Assembly (NCBI GenBank): GCA_964530165.1
Contig: CAZGYE010000140.1
Location: forward strand, 1 to 13,737
Length of the DNA: 13,737 nt
Direction: 5' to 3'
Source: CAZGYE01 sp964530165
GTDB taxonomy: Bacteria > Planctomycetota > Planctomycetia > Planctomycetales > Planctomycetaceae
The notes under the pieces are model-generated. The model was not told where the DNA came from and searched no databases. It was given only the letters and a program-made list of their open reading frames with translations. The number at the start of each line of letters is the position of its first letter. Position 1 is the stretch's first letter. A program made the translations under genes and the position numbers. This document shows, in pieces, positions 1-6,510 of this stretch.

Positions 1-2262
1 CTTGTCCAAATCGTCAAGCGATTTCGTCGCCTTGCGGGCCGATTTGTCAAACTCGTTGGTCGCTTCGCTGGCTTTGATCTGGGCGGATTCGATTTTCAGT
101 GTCGCCAGACGTTCCTTATCGCGGGCGGCCGCCAGGTCCGCATCCTCGCCCAGGTTCTTGAGAAACTCCAAACCATGCGCGGCGGTTCCACGTTTCAGGT
201 CAAATTCCCGCGTCTTTTTCCCAGCGAATCCCGTTTCCTTCAACAGCCGCACATCAAACTGGTTCAGGTTCCCGCCTGCGGCGAGTTTCTGGCCGATACT
301 CCGCAACGCGGCTTTCTTGAACGGGTCCAGCGTCCCGAATTTGGCCAACTTGTCGTCGAGGCGTTCCTTCTCCGTTGCGACAAGCAGCTTGGCAGCTTTG
401 AGCTGCTCCCCGGCGGCCTTCACGTTGTCGCGGGCCGCTTCCGCCTGTTGGCGCAGGACGCCGACACGCGCTTTGTCGGAGTCGGACAGTTTCTGGCTGA
501 CGGCTAAGATTCGTGCCCGCGCGCTCTTTTCCTCTTCTAGGCTTTGGATCGTATCCAGCGCGCCGCCGCCGGCTTCTGCGGCCAGAACCCGCTGACGGTT
601 TCGCTGGCGCACCTCTTCAAAGTTCGCTTGGGCAGCCTCCAGTTCTTTCAGATCGCGTGCCCGCTGGCCCGCGAGAACACCCAACGTCCGTTGCTCGCTG
701 CTCAGGCCCAACTGCCCGTCGAACGCCAACTCCGTGCGTTGCCGGGCAAGATCGCCGAGACCTTGGCGTTGCGTTGCCTCAAACTGCGCGCGTTTCAGGA
801 ACTTCTGATCTTCGGCCGCGCGGAAGTCCTGGCGCTGTTTGCGCAGGGCGGCCATCTCCGTGACCTTCGCCGCCGATGCCACGGAACCGCGCCACGCCTT
901 GATCGCTCCAATCCCGGCGAGAACCTCACTTTCGGCCTTTTCCCCGGCCCCAGCGAGCCGGAAAAGCCATCGAACCCCTTCCTCAAGGGCTATGGGGAGC
1001 GCGGCAAATTTTAGCGCGAAAATTCCCGCCGTTGCCGCCGCGCTACCGAGTACGCCGCCAAGTTTTGTTGCCATCCCCCCCAGCTTGGCAAACGTTGGAA
1101 ACAGACTCGTTGCACCCGCCGCTACCACACCCTTTCCTGCGAACCGCCCGAAAACCTTTGACACTCCCTTCTTGGCGAACCGAAAGACCCCACCGGCGGC
1201 GGCGTCACCGGCTAGGGCGGCGGCGATTCCGGTTCCCCCGCTCCCGACGACGCCCCGCCCGCCGATGATCTTCGTACCGCCCACCAGCGCCTGAGAGGCG
1301 GCCAGCGCTTCGTTGGCGGCCGTCGTCGCCTCGACCACTTCGCGGTACCTCCGCATGGCCAACCCGATGCCGAAGAACAGATCGGTCGCCCCTCGGAATA
1401 CGGAGAAGCCGGCCTCGACTTTCACAAGCCCTTTCGCCAGCTTCTCAAGGTTGTCCTCGCCGACGATGCCCAGAAATGCGAAGCCACGCGCCATGTCCAA
1501 GGCGCCTTGGATGGATTTGCGGACTTCGTTGCTGACCTGTTCGCTGCCTTCGACCCGCTTGGCGTTGGCCAGCTCGACGGCGCGTTCCGTCTGCTGCTGC
1601 GCCCTGATCTTGTCCTTGCTGATGCGATCCAAGAGCCGGGCGCGGTTGCGGAACACGCGGTCCTGGTCCCGCTGCTGCTTTGTGGCGAGCCGTTCGGATT
1701 CGCGCGCGGCCGACCGCTCGGCTTTGATCTTTTCACTGGCGGCCCGTTGTGCCTCGCGCGTTACAAGCTGCTCAGCTTTGATCTTCGCCTTGGCAGCGCG
1801 GTCGGCCTCGCGTTCAGCGACGCGCCGCGTCTGCTGCTCGGCTTTTTGTTGTTCCTTGGCGGCTTGCTGGGCGAGTCGGGCGCGGCTGACCTTCAGTTTG
1901 TGCGCCAGCTTGTCGATGCCCTCTTCAGTTTTCTCGGCGCTGAGCAGCCGGTTTCCCTCCGCCTGCACGAAATGTTTCGCGGCCAAATCCCACAACCGCG
2001 AGCGCCGCCGCGCGCTGGCGGCATCGACATCGAAGACCGCCTGAGCCGTCTCCGTAGCGGCTTTGACTCTGGTCGACCCTGCCGCACCGCCGCCGCTTCC
2101 GCCGCCGCCCGGTAGTTTGGCCGACGCCGCCTGCGTTTGTTCGGCTTGCTTCTGAACGCGGGCGATTGCCTCGCCGAGCTTGCGGGCGGCTGCAACGTTT
2201 CCGGGGTCTGAAACCAATTTCAGACTAATCAGAACGTCGCGTTGTACGCCCGGCTCGGCCAT
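1..2262 (-). CDS. Tail tape measure protein, C-terminus cut by window edge
   Basis: The frame is open from ATG 2262 to the window edge, 754 codons without a stop. Tape measure proteins set tail length, recruit tube subunits and help DNA cross the membrane. Residues about 115-235 and 465-640 are rich in A, K, E, Q and R with coiled-coil character. Residues about 250-435 hold Gly/Ala-rich hydrophobic stretches, the strongest at about 378-434, as expected of membrane-active tape measure segments. The gene starts 20 nt after the chaperone extension stop, the canonical position. The ribosome binding site is weak (AAGAG-like). By the rule of thumb of about 0.15 nm of tail per residue, the visible part implies a tail of at least about 110 nm. 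No peptidase or lysozyme motif is seen in the visible part. Shorter frames in this stretch are shadows. Confidence 0.88.
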   Translation of the reverse strand, partial: MAEPGVQRDVLISLKLVSDPGNVAAARKLGEAIARVQKQAEQTQAASAKLPGGGGSGGGAAGSTRVKAATETAQAVFDVDAASARRRSRLWDLAAKHFVQAEGNRLLSAEKTEEGIDKLAHKLKVSRARLAQQAAKEQQKAEQQTRRVAEREADRAAKAKIKAEQLVTREAQRAASEKIKAERSAARESERLATKQQRDQDRVFRNRARLLDRISKDKIRAQQQTERAVELANAKRVEGSEQVSNEVRKSIQGALDMARGFAFLGIVGEDNLEKLAKGLVKVEAGFSVFRGATDLFFGIGLAMRRYREVVEATTAANEALAASQALVGGTKIIGGRGVVGSGGTGIAAALAGDAAAGGVFRFAKKGVSKVFGRFAGKGVVAAGATSLFPTFAKLGGMATKLGGVLGSAAATAGIFALKFAALPIALEEGVRWLFRLAGAGEKAESEVLAGIGAIKAWRGSVASAAKVTEMAALRKQRQDFRAAEDQKFLKRAQFEATQRQGLGDLARQRTELAFDGQLGLSSEQRTLGVLAGQRARDLKELEAAQANFEEVRQRNRQRVLAAEAGGGALDTIQSLEEEKSARARILAVSQKLSDSDKARVGVLRQQAEAARDNVKAAGEQLKAAKLLVATEKERLDDKLAKFGTLDPFKKAALRSIGQKLAAGGNLNQFDVRLLKETGFAGKKTREFDLKRGTAAHGLEFLKNLGEDADLAAARDKERLATLKIESAQIKASEATNEFDKSARKATKSLDDLDK

Positions 2263-2282
2263 GATTAGCTCTTGCTCTTATC

Positions 2283-2726
2283 TCACCGCTTCAACAGCGC
2301 CTCGAATATGGCCAGCATCGACTTGCGATGGCCTTCCTCGCGGGCCTCGCGGATCGCCGTCTCGACGCGGGCGATCGTCGCCGCGTTTCGGCGAACGATC
2401 GGATCGTCGGGCCAGCTTCCAACGGCCTTACATTCCAGATAGTGCTGGTAGGCCCGCACGTTTTTCGGGCTGAGTGCTTTTTGATTTTCCGGCGTTCCTT
2501 TCGGGCAGCCCGCCTGTTGCCCTTGCCGTCCCTGTCGGCAGGGCGGGTTTCCGCCGGCAAGTGTGCGCCCCTTCCAGACGCGGACCTTCGGACGCGGAAT
2601 CGGGTTGCCGGCCTTGTCTTTCTGAAGCGCCCCCGTTTTTTCGTCATACATAAATTGGATGCAGTGCTCGCAGTCGCGAGTCGCCACTTCCGGGTACAGC
2701 AGCATCAGGACAACGCCGTCGCTCAG
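2283..2726 (-). CDS. Tail assembly chaperone frameshift extension (T part of GT)
   Basis: This -1 frame is probably translated only as the C-terminal part of a 261-aa GT fusion: 114 residues from the zero frame, then 147 starting with Leu-Ser-Asp-Gly at CTG 2726. An internal ATG at 2705 gives a 140-aa stand-alone protein, but no Shine-Dalgarno sequence precedes it, and the frame is open right back to the slippery site. In siphophages the T part binds the tape measure while the G part binds tube subunits. Numbered from ATG 2705, Cys12 and Cys15 form a CxxC and Cys56 and Cys67 a second pair, suggesting a zinc ribbon; Cys92 is extra. The C-terminus (about 100-140) is a charged helix. The position directly before the tape measure supports the role. 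Automatic annotation will probably call this an independent hypothetical protein. Confidence 0.8.
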   Translation of the reverse strand: MSDGVVLMLLYPEVATRDCEHCIQFMYDEKTGALQKDKAGNPIPRPKVRVWKGRTLAGGNPPCRQGRQGQQAGCPKGTPENQKALSPKNVRAYQHYLECKAVGSWPDDPIVRRNAATIARVETAIREAREEGHRKSMLAIFEALLKR

Positions 2727-3067
2727 TTTTTTTCATCGCCCTCCTGATCGTCGGAAACAACGCAAATCAGGTTCAGCAGGCTGCCGTACAGATCGAACGT
2801 CAGCCGTGCACAGTTCTCGGCGGACAGCTTGACCGGGTTTCCGTCCGGGTCCTTCAAGTCCCACACGGTGATGTGATCGACCAGGAACTTGCTGCCGCGC
2901 TCCAACCGCAGCGACGGCGACAGCTTCTCCCAACGGTCGAACAATTCGCCGCGCTCTTCGATCGTCGCGGGGCGGTAGGTCAGGTGAACTGATTCGTGGA
3001 CGTTCGGCTTGGAACGGATCACCCCGTTCATCGTGTAGCCGTCGGGAATAAAACCAGTGTGTGCCAT
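2723..3067 (-). CDS. Tail assembly chaperone, G-like zero-frame product
   Basis: This 114-aa protein contains WDLKDPDGNPVKLS near residues 68-82 and ends in an acidic tail, EGDEKN. I assign it by position and architecture: it lies between the tail tube and tape measure genes and ends on a slippery heptamer from which the next frame continues. G-type chaperones keep the tape measure and tube subunits assembly-competent and are absent from the virion. The start is ATG 3067, with GGAG 11 nt upstream. A second ATG at 3074 lies closer to the same GGAG but opens a frame of arginine-rich shadow character. The gene follows a strong terminator, so its mRNA level should be lower than that of the tail tube gene unless there is an unseen promoter in the short gap. 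Confidence 0.8.
   Translation of the reverse strand: MAHTGFIPDGYTMNGVIRSKPNVHESVHLTYRPATIEERGELFDRWEKLSPSLRLERGSKFLVDHITVWDLKDPDGNPVKLSAENCARLTFDLYGSLLNLICVVSDDQEGDEKN
2726..2745 (-). promoter_or_regulatory. Programmed -1 ribosomal frameshift site with upstream SD-like stimulator
   Basis: The zero frame ends GAA AAA AAC TGA, so the heptamer A AAA AAC (2732-2726) sits in exact X XXY YYZ phase with a stop codon right after it. The -1 frame is closed just upstream (TGA) and open downstream for 147 codons. A perfect AGGAGG lies at 2745-2740, 7 nt upstream of the heptamer, similar in kind to the SD-like stimulator of E. coli dnaX although somewhat closer. I saw no convincing stem-loop at the usual downstream distance. 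The layout matches the G/GT shift conserved in tailed phages. Confidence 0.82.
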
Positions 3068-3105
3068 TCGTCATTCGTCTCCGTGTTACGTGTTGCGTTC
3101 TGGTG

Positions 3106-3149
3106 AAAAAGCTCCGGCCGGACCGGTAGAAACCAGACCGGCCGGAGCT
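3106..3149 (-). terminator. Rho-independent terminator after the tail tube gene
   Basis: Read on the minus strand, AGCTCCGGCCGG (3149-3138) pairs perfectly with CCGGCCGGAGCT (3121-3110), a 12-bp, 10-GC-pair stem closing a 16-nt loop that holds a further possible 3-bp GGT/ACC pairing. The stem is followed by a T run (3110-3106, TTTTT, then C). It lies 19 nt past the tail tube TAA TAG double stop and about 40 nt before the chaperone start. This is the clearest intrinsic terminator in the window. It would reduce transcription into the chaperone and tape measure genes relative to the tail tube gene. Confidence 0.85.
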
Positions 3150-3168
3150 GCGATGTGGCCGTCACCTA

Positions 3169-4089
3169 TTAGGTATCGGCGTTCGTGATGACGATTTCCT
3201 TCGTCGTCGAGGTTTCACGGGCAACGCCCTCCAATTGCAGCGGGATTTCCGTCGTCTTGCCCGGCACGACCGGCGAGCGGCTCGGAAACTGCAAAGCCGC
3301 CAAGCTGATCGTCAAAATCTGGGCGGAATCGTCGGCGTTGGTGAACGTGAACGTCGCGGCAGCTCCTGCCAGCGCTTGGTCGTACAAGTCAACTTCATCG
3401 GCCGTGTACGGCGTCGACATGCGGACGGTGACCGTCCGGTCCTGCGCCGGCAAGTCCGCGCGGTTGACCGAGTTGAGATACCGCTCGGTGTTGAGATGGT
3501 TGTCGATGACCAGCTCGAAACTGAACAGTGAGCGGTTCGAGCTGAGTACGCTGAATGTGCCGTCCATGAACACATACGGCTTCTCGGTCATTGTTGAGCT
3601 GTCCGAAAACGTGAGGCCGGAATACGTGCCGGCGGCCTGGACCGTTTCGGTCTCCGCCTCGATGTCCAGGGCCAGTTCAAGGAACTGCCCTTGTGAGGCC
3701 CGCAGCGTGGCACGGTTGACCCAACAGCCCTGATACAGGAAGTCCTTCGCCCCGCGGCTAATCAGGAACACGCCGCTGCTGAGCGTTTCAGCGGTTTTGA
3801 AGAGATTAGCGGTGGTCGTCGATTCGGACGCACCGAGGATGAGCGGGAGCAGGTTGTCCAGCATTTTCGGGGCGGGATTCAACACGATCGTTCCGTTGAT
3901 CGTATTGACGCCGGTTCGTGTGCGATCGACGCCGTGAGAACGTGTGCCGCGCACGGCGTTGGTGTCCATGATCGTCCCTTGCTTGGCCAGCGATTCGCTG
4001 ACGAATTCAAAGGGCTTGGATGCAGCATCGACGGGGGCAGCGGAATCGAAGGCCATGCCTTGCGAACCGCCTACGGAGGGAGTACCCAT
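3169..4089 (-). CDS. Major tail tube protein
   Basis: This 306-aa protein should polymerise as stacked rings into the tail tube around the tape measure. The sequence is rich in beta strands and Thr/Ser, with an N-terminal segment around residues 50-90 (TRTGVNTINGTIVLNP, then MLDNLLPLILG) typical of siphophage tube proteins, and paired domains that each end in long strands. Length, position after a terminator-like gene and before the chaperone/tape measure genes, and its strong downstream terminator all fit an abundant tube subunit. It ends in a double stop, TAA TAG. ATG 4089 has a good GAAAGGA ribosome binding site. The family is probably the Phage_tube_2-like group, but that is recognition by eye. 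Confidence 0.82.
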   Translation of the reverse strand: MGTPSVGGSQGMAFDSAAPVDAASKPFEFVSESLAKQGTIMDTNAVRGTRSHGVDRTRTGVNTINGTIVLNPAPKMLDNLLPLILGASESTTTANLFKTAETLSSGVFLISRGAKDFLYQGCWVNRATLRASQGQFLELALDIEAETETVQAAGTYSGLTFSDSSTMTEKPYVFMDGTFSVLSSNRSLFSFELVIDNHLNTERYLNSVNRADLPAQDRTVTVRMSTPYTADEVDLYDQALAGAAATFTFTNADDSAQILTISLAALQFPSRSPVVPGKTTEIPLQLEGVARETSTTKEIVITNADT

Positions 4090-4097
4090 GTTGTTGT

Positions 4098-4109
4098 CCT
4101 TTCAAAAGG
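4098..4109 (-). promoter_or_regulatory. Ribosome binding site of tail tube gene within a small palindrome
   Basis: On the minus strand CCTTTTGAAAGG is a near-perfect inverted repeat (4-bp CCTT/AAGG stem, TTGA loop) whose right arm is the Shine-Dalgarno sequence AAAGG, 8 nt before ATG 4089. The stem is too short to be a strong block. It may slightly modulate initiation, or it may be chance. Confidence 0.35.
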
Positions 4110-4168
4110 CGTAGTTGTCAGCCCGGATGTGTGGGCCAGTGATGTGAAACTGGATGCGCCTGCCTGCT

Positions 4169-4627
4169 TTACGGCAGCGTGTAGTCCCGGTCTTCGCGGG
4201 TCGTAACGCCGATCAACAAAGCGGACAGGAAAACGTTCTCGTCTCGCCAGCCTTCGCGGTCGACGATTGCGAGGGGTGTGCAGACTGTTTTCTTCACGAC
4301 ATCTGCGATCGTGATGCTCTTGTTGTGGAATCGTTTGCGGATACGTTGCCGCCACTTGAACTGTTTCTCGCCGTCCGTGATGTTTGTGATCGAATCGAGA
4401 ATTCCCACGACGACGGGATATGTCCAATCGTCGCGGTCCTGAACCTGCGGCTCGCCCGAAATCACCTCCGCGCCGTAGGGTACGACGCGGATTTCCGGGT
4501 AGTCGTAGTTGCGGTCCACCAATACGACGAAACGCCCGATATTCGCGCTGGGGATGTCCGTCAGTGCGAGGTCTTTGATCGCCTGAACGATGGCATCTAG
4601 GCTCTGCGAGAGGACGGAATCGGCCAT
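4169..4627 (-). CDS. Tail terminator-like / head-tail joining protein
   Basis: This 152-aa protein starts with an amphipathic helix (MADSVLSQSLDAIVQAIKDL) followed by alternating strands and helices, with VVLVDRNYDYPEIRVVPYG around residues 34-52 and a strand-rich C-terminus ending in RDYTLP. That pattern and size fit tail terminator proteins of the lambda gpU type or equivalents in other phages, which cap the finished tube and join it to the head. The position directly before the tail tube gene supports this. No family signature is conclusive, so the name rests on size, fold pattern and gene order. There is no clear Shine-Dalgarno upstream of ATG 4627. Confidence 0.55.
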   Translation of the reverse strand: MADSVLSQSLDAIVQAIKDLALTDIPSANIGRFVVLVDRNYDYPEIRVVPYGAEVISGEPQVQDRDDWTYPVVVGILDSITNITDGEKQFKWRQRIRKRFHNKSITIADVVKKTVCTPLAIVDREGWRDENVFLSALLIGVTTREDRDYTLP

Positions 4628-4669
4628 GAATTCAATTCTGTTCTGGTTGACGTCGGTTCGGGTGGCCGG

Positions 4670-5128
4670 TTAAACGAGGCTGATTTGGTGGATCTGGTGT
4701 TCGGTCAAGATCTCCGCTGCGCGGTCGGCCATTTCATCCGAGACGCCGACGAACGGGCGTGACGGGATGTACCGCGTTCCGAATTGGTGGAAGGCGGCTT
4801 TCTTGTCCTTCGTGCCGAACGAAATGCTGTCGTCTGTAATGTCTTCGATATGATCCGGGCTGCTGCCGATGACCGAGAGCATCATGTCGCCGAAGTCGAT
4901 CAGCGGGCGCGAACCCGGATTGTGCCCGCGCGGTCGCGGCCGTTTGAGCGGTCTCCAGGGTTTGCCGGCCGGCGAGACGCTGCGCAGGAAGCCGACGCCC
5001 AAGGCCCCGGCCAGCTCTTGCCCCCATGCTTTCAGCGCGGGTGCGGCTTTCGGGTGCTGCATCGTGGAAAGCAGATCGTCCAGCCATCTGCCGACCTCGC
5101 CGGCGGCTAGCGCTTGTCCCATCATCAT
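4670..5128 (-). CDS. Phage virion morphogenesis protein (Mu gpG / P2 gpS-like)
   Basis: This 152-aa protein carries the usual hallmarks of the virion morphogenesis (tail completion) family: a helical N-terminus, a W near residue 58 followed by a basic loop (WRPLKRPRPRG), an L-x-D-x-G motif at 76-80 with a following helix, and the C-terminal HQFGTRYIPSRPFVGVS at 114-130. Members act at the head-tail joining or tail completion step. The gene sits between the head-completion region and the tail terminator/tube genes, as expected. It begins with three consecutive ATG codons (5128, 5125, 5122); AGGCG just upstream favours one of the first two. The gap to the preceding stop is 8 nt. Confidence 0.75.
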   Translation of the reverse strand: MMMGQALAAGEVGRWLDDLLSTMQHPKAAPALKAWGQELAGALGVGFLRSVSPAGKPWRPLKRPRPRGHNPGSRPLIDFGDMMLSVIGSSPDHIEDITDDSISFGTKDKKAAFHQFGTRYIPSRPFVGVSDEMADRAAEILTEHQIHQISLV

Positions 5129-5136
5129 CGCGTCGC

Positions 5137-5502
5137 CTACTGAACTCGCTTGCTGTTGATGTCGGCCAGCTTGTCGTCGTCGGGAACCTGGTTGACTTCG
5201 CGGTAGAGCGTCTCCGCCTCCGCTCGCGTTTCGGCCCTGATCCGTGAGCGCCCGAAGCGGTGCGTTCTGACCTCCCAGATTCGCCCTTTCGGCGCGATCG
5301 AATCGGTTGCGAGATAGACCCTATCCCCTTCACGGTAGTCGGAGAGTCCGGCCCCAGCCGGTTGTGGTTGTGGTTGTGCTGCTGCGTCCGGGACCGCCTC
5401 CGGTGGAGGTGCCGTTTGGGGCATCGGTGTTTCAACATCGGTCGCGGCTTCTGCGGCCAACGGCGGCGCGGGCTGGGCGGCTTCTGTTTCGTCGTTCGTC
5501 AT
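5137..5502 (-). CDS. Small structural-module protein with Pro/Ala-rich N-terminus and W...EAE motif
   Basis: This 121-aa protein has two parts. Residues 1-52 are a low-complexity linker rich in A, P, E and Q (including QPQPQP). Residues 53-121 look globular: an EGDRVYLATDSIAPKGR strand region, then W76 (IWEVRTHRFG), then ETRAEAETLY at 91-100. The W-strand-(A/S)EA-helix order resembles the motif in the 104-aa and 210-aa proteins upstream in the same operon. No known function is recognised; a virion or accessory role is inferred from position only. ATG 5502 follows a good AAAGGTGAG Shine-Dalgarno that overlaps the stop of the preceding gene. Confidence 0.7.
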   Translation of the reverse strand: MTNDETEAAQPAPPLAAEAATDVETPMPQTAPPPEAVPDAAAQPQPQPAGAGLSDYREGDRVYLATDSIAPKGRIWEVRTHRFGRSRIRAETRAEAETLYREVNQVPDDDKLADINSKRVQ

Positions 5503-5509
5503 CTTTCAC

Positions 5510-5878
5510 TCACCTTTGTTTGTTGCAGAGGAATTTCCACCGCGTGCCGTAGGAGAGCAGATCCCATCCCGCCGGCAGAACGAAGTAAACGCGGCTTTGT
5601 AAATCCGTGATCCAATCCCCCTCTTGCGGGTCAAAGCTGGTCAGCACGGGGCTGAAGTTTGCGGGTTGTAGCTGAGTGGCGTGTATCTGCCAGACCAATT
5701 CGTTTCCGTTTAAGCTGACAATTCCGCTCAAGTAGGTTTTGTCGGTGATCGTCAGCGCTCCGCGCTTGGCGTTGGCGACCGTGATGGTGTGATTCGCACT
5801 CCGTCTTCTTGCCGTAAATGTGACCGATTCGGTCGGCCCCCAACTCAAGTAGGATTTGCTCAGGTCGATGCTACTCAT
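5510..5878 (-). CDS. Putative head-completion / connector protein
   Basis: The protein is 122 aa when started at ATG 5878, whose ATGA overlaps the stop of the 78-aa gene by 4 nt, a typical translational coupling signal. An earlier in-frame ATG at 5908 adds 10 residues that read through the neighbouring gene and is less likely. The sequence is strand-rich (SVTFTARR, HTITVANAKRGALTITD, ELVWQIHATQL) and ends with SRVYFVLPAGWDLLSYGTRWKFLCNKQR. I do not recognise the family. The position between capsid genes and the gpG-like gene suggests a stopper or connector, by inference. Confidence 0.65.
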   Translation of the reverse strand: MSSIDLSKSYLSWGPTESVTFTARRRSANHTITVANAKRGALTITDKTYLSGIVSLNGNELVWQIHATQLQPANFSPVLTSFDPQEGDWITDLQSRVYFVLPAGWDLLSYGTRWKFLCNKQR

Positions 5879-6111
5879 GGCGTTTGCGCGATCGACTTCA
5901 CCTGCCAAGCGCCCTCTTGCCGAGCGATCAGTTTTTCAAGCCGTTCCAGTTCGTCGTACAACCGTTGGACGTACTTGTCCGTGTCCATTGTTTCGCCGTC
6001 GATATTGATCGAGGGCTGCGTAAACTTCTGCCCGTCGCCGGTTTGTCCGGCGGCCAGTTCAGCGGCGATCGCATCGCGGCGCGTCTTCAGATTGTCGAGG
6101 TAGGTTGCCAT
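5875..6111 (-). CDS. Small helix-hairpin-helix-like protein, possible gpW-type joining protein
   Basis: This 78-aa protein has an N-terminal helix (YLDNLKTRRDAIAAELAAG), a short strand hairpin centred on PSINIDGETMD (about 34-44), and a second charged helix (KYVQRLYDELERLEKLIARQ, about 46-65). This helix, beta-hairpin, helix order and the size match the lambda gpW fold, a portal-vertex joining protein that binds after DNA packaging. The primary sequence is not close enough to be certain. The stop overlaps the next start (ATGA), so the pair is probably made in fixed proportion. Confidence 0.65.
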   Translation of the reverse strand: MATYLDNLKTRRDAIAAELAAGQTGDGQKFTQPSINIDGETMDTDKYVQRLYDELERLEKLIARQEGAWQVKSIAQTP

Positions 6112-6132
6112 TCGCTGCCGTCGCCGCCTTCG

Positions 6133-6447
6133 CTATTCGTGAACCCGCTCCGCCACAAACTTGCGACCGTCAACCTGCGGACCGTGCGCCAGCTTCGCCA
6201 GTTGGATCGCTTCCGACTCGTCAACCGCGTATCCGAGCAGTTCGGGAAACTCGCCGTCCGTGCAAAAAACGCTGAACATGCGCAGGGCAGTTTTCGTGAC
6301 CGGCGAATGGAAGTCGAATCTCCAGATCGCCACCGCCGATGCTTCCGCCTTCTTCCTCCTGACCGGCTTGCGTTTTTTGGGTTTTGCGGCGGCTTTCTTA
6401 CCCGCCGCGCCGCCGCCTGCGCTTGTCGCTGCTTTTCGTTTTGCCAT
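6133..6447 (-). CDS. Small protein with lysine/alanine-rich histone-like tail and W...DESEAI motif
   Basis: In this 104-aa protein, residues 1-38 are very basic and low-complexity (MAKRKAATSA, then GKKAAAKPKKRKPVRRKKAE), like the tails of histone H1 or bacterial HU variants. Residues 41-104 hold IWRFDF (W42) and YAVDESEAI (73-81), a motif order shared with the 210-aa gene directly upstream. The basic tail suggests nucleic-acid binding; since the gene is in the capsid-tail block, packaged DNA or assembly RNA are possible partners. This is inference; the family is not recognised. A good AGAGAGG Shine-Dalgarno precedes ATG 6447. Confidence 0.7.
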   Translation of the reverse strand: MAKRKAATSAGGGAAGKKAAAKPKKRKPVRRKKAEASAVAIWRFDFHSPVTKTALRMFSVFCTDGEFPELLGYAVDESEAIQLAKLAHGPQVDGRKFVAERVHE

Positions 6448-6510
6448 TCGACAGGACCTCTCTTGTTCTTTCTCTCGTGTCAGGTATTGGTGCCGCTTGA
6501 TGGCGATTCG

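Noticed and set aside
1..2115. Several plus-strand open frames of 100-243 aa across the tape measure gene
   Set aside because: All mirror the uninterrupted minus-strand tape measure frame; Arg/Ser/Ala-rich with no ribosome binding sites.
2651..2736. ATG-AAA-AAA-ACT frame of about 29 codons just after AGGAGG
   Set aside because: Spacing of 3 nt is too short, the frame is tiny and has no protein character; AGGAGG is better explained as the frameshift stimulator.
4734..5438. 234-aa minus-strand frame
   Set aside because: Runs out of frame through the 121-aa and gpG-like genes and is dominated by Arg; the two in-frame genes are better supported.
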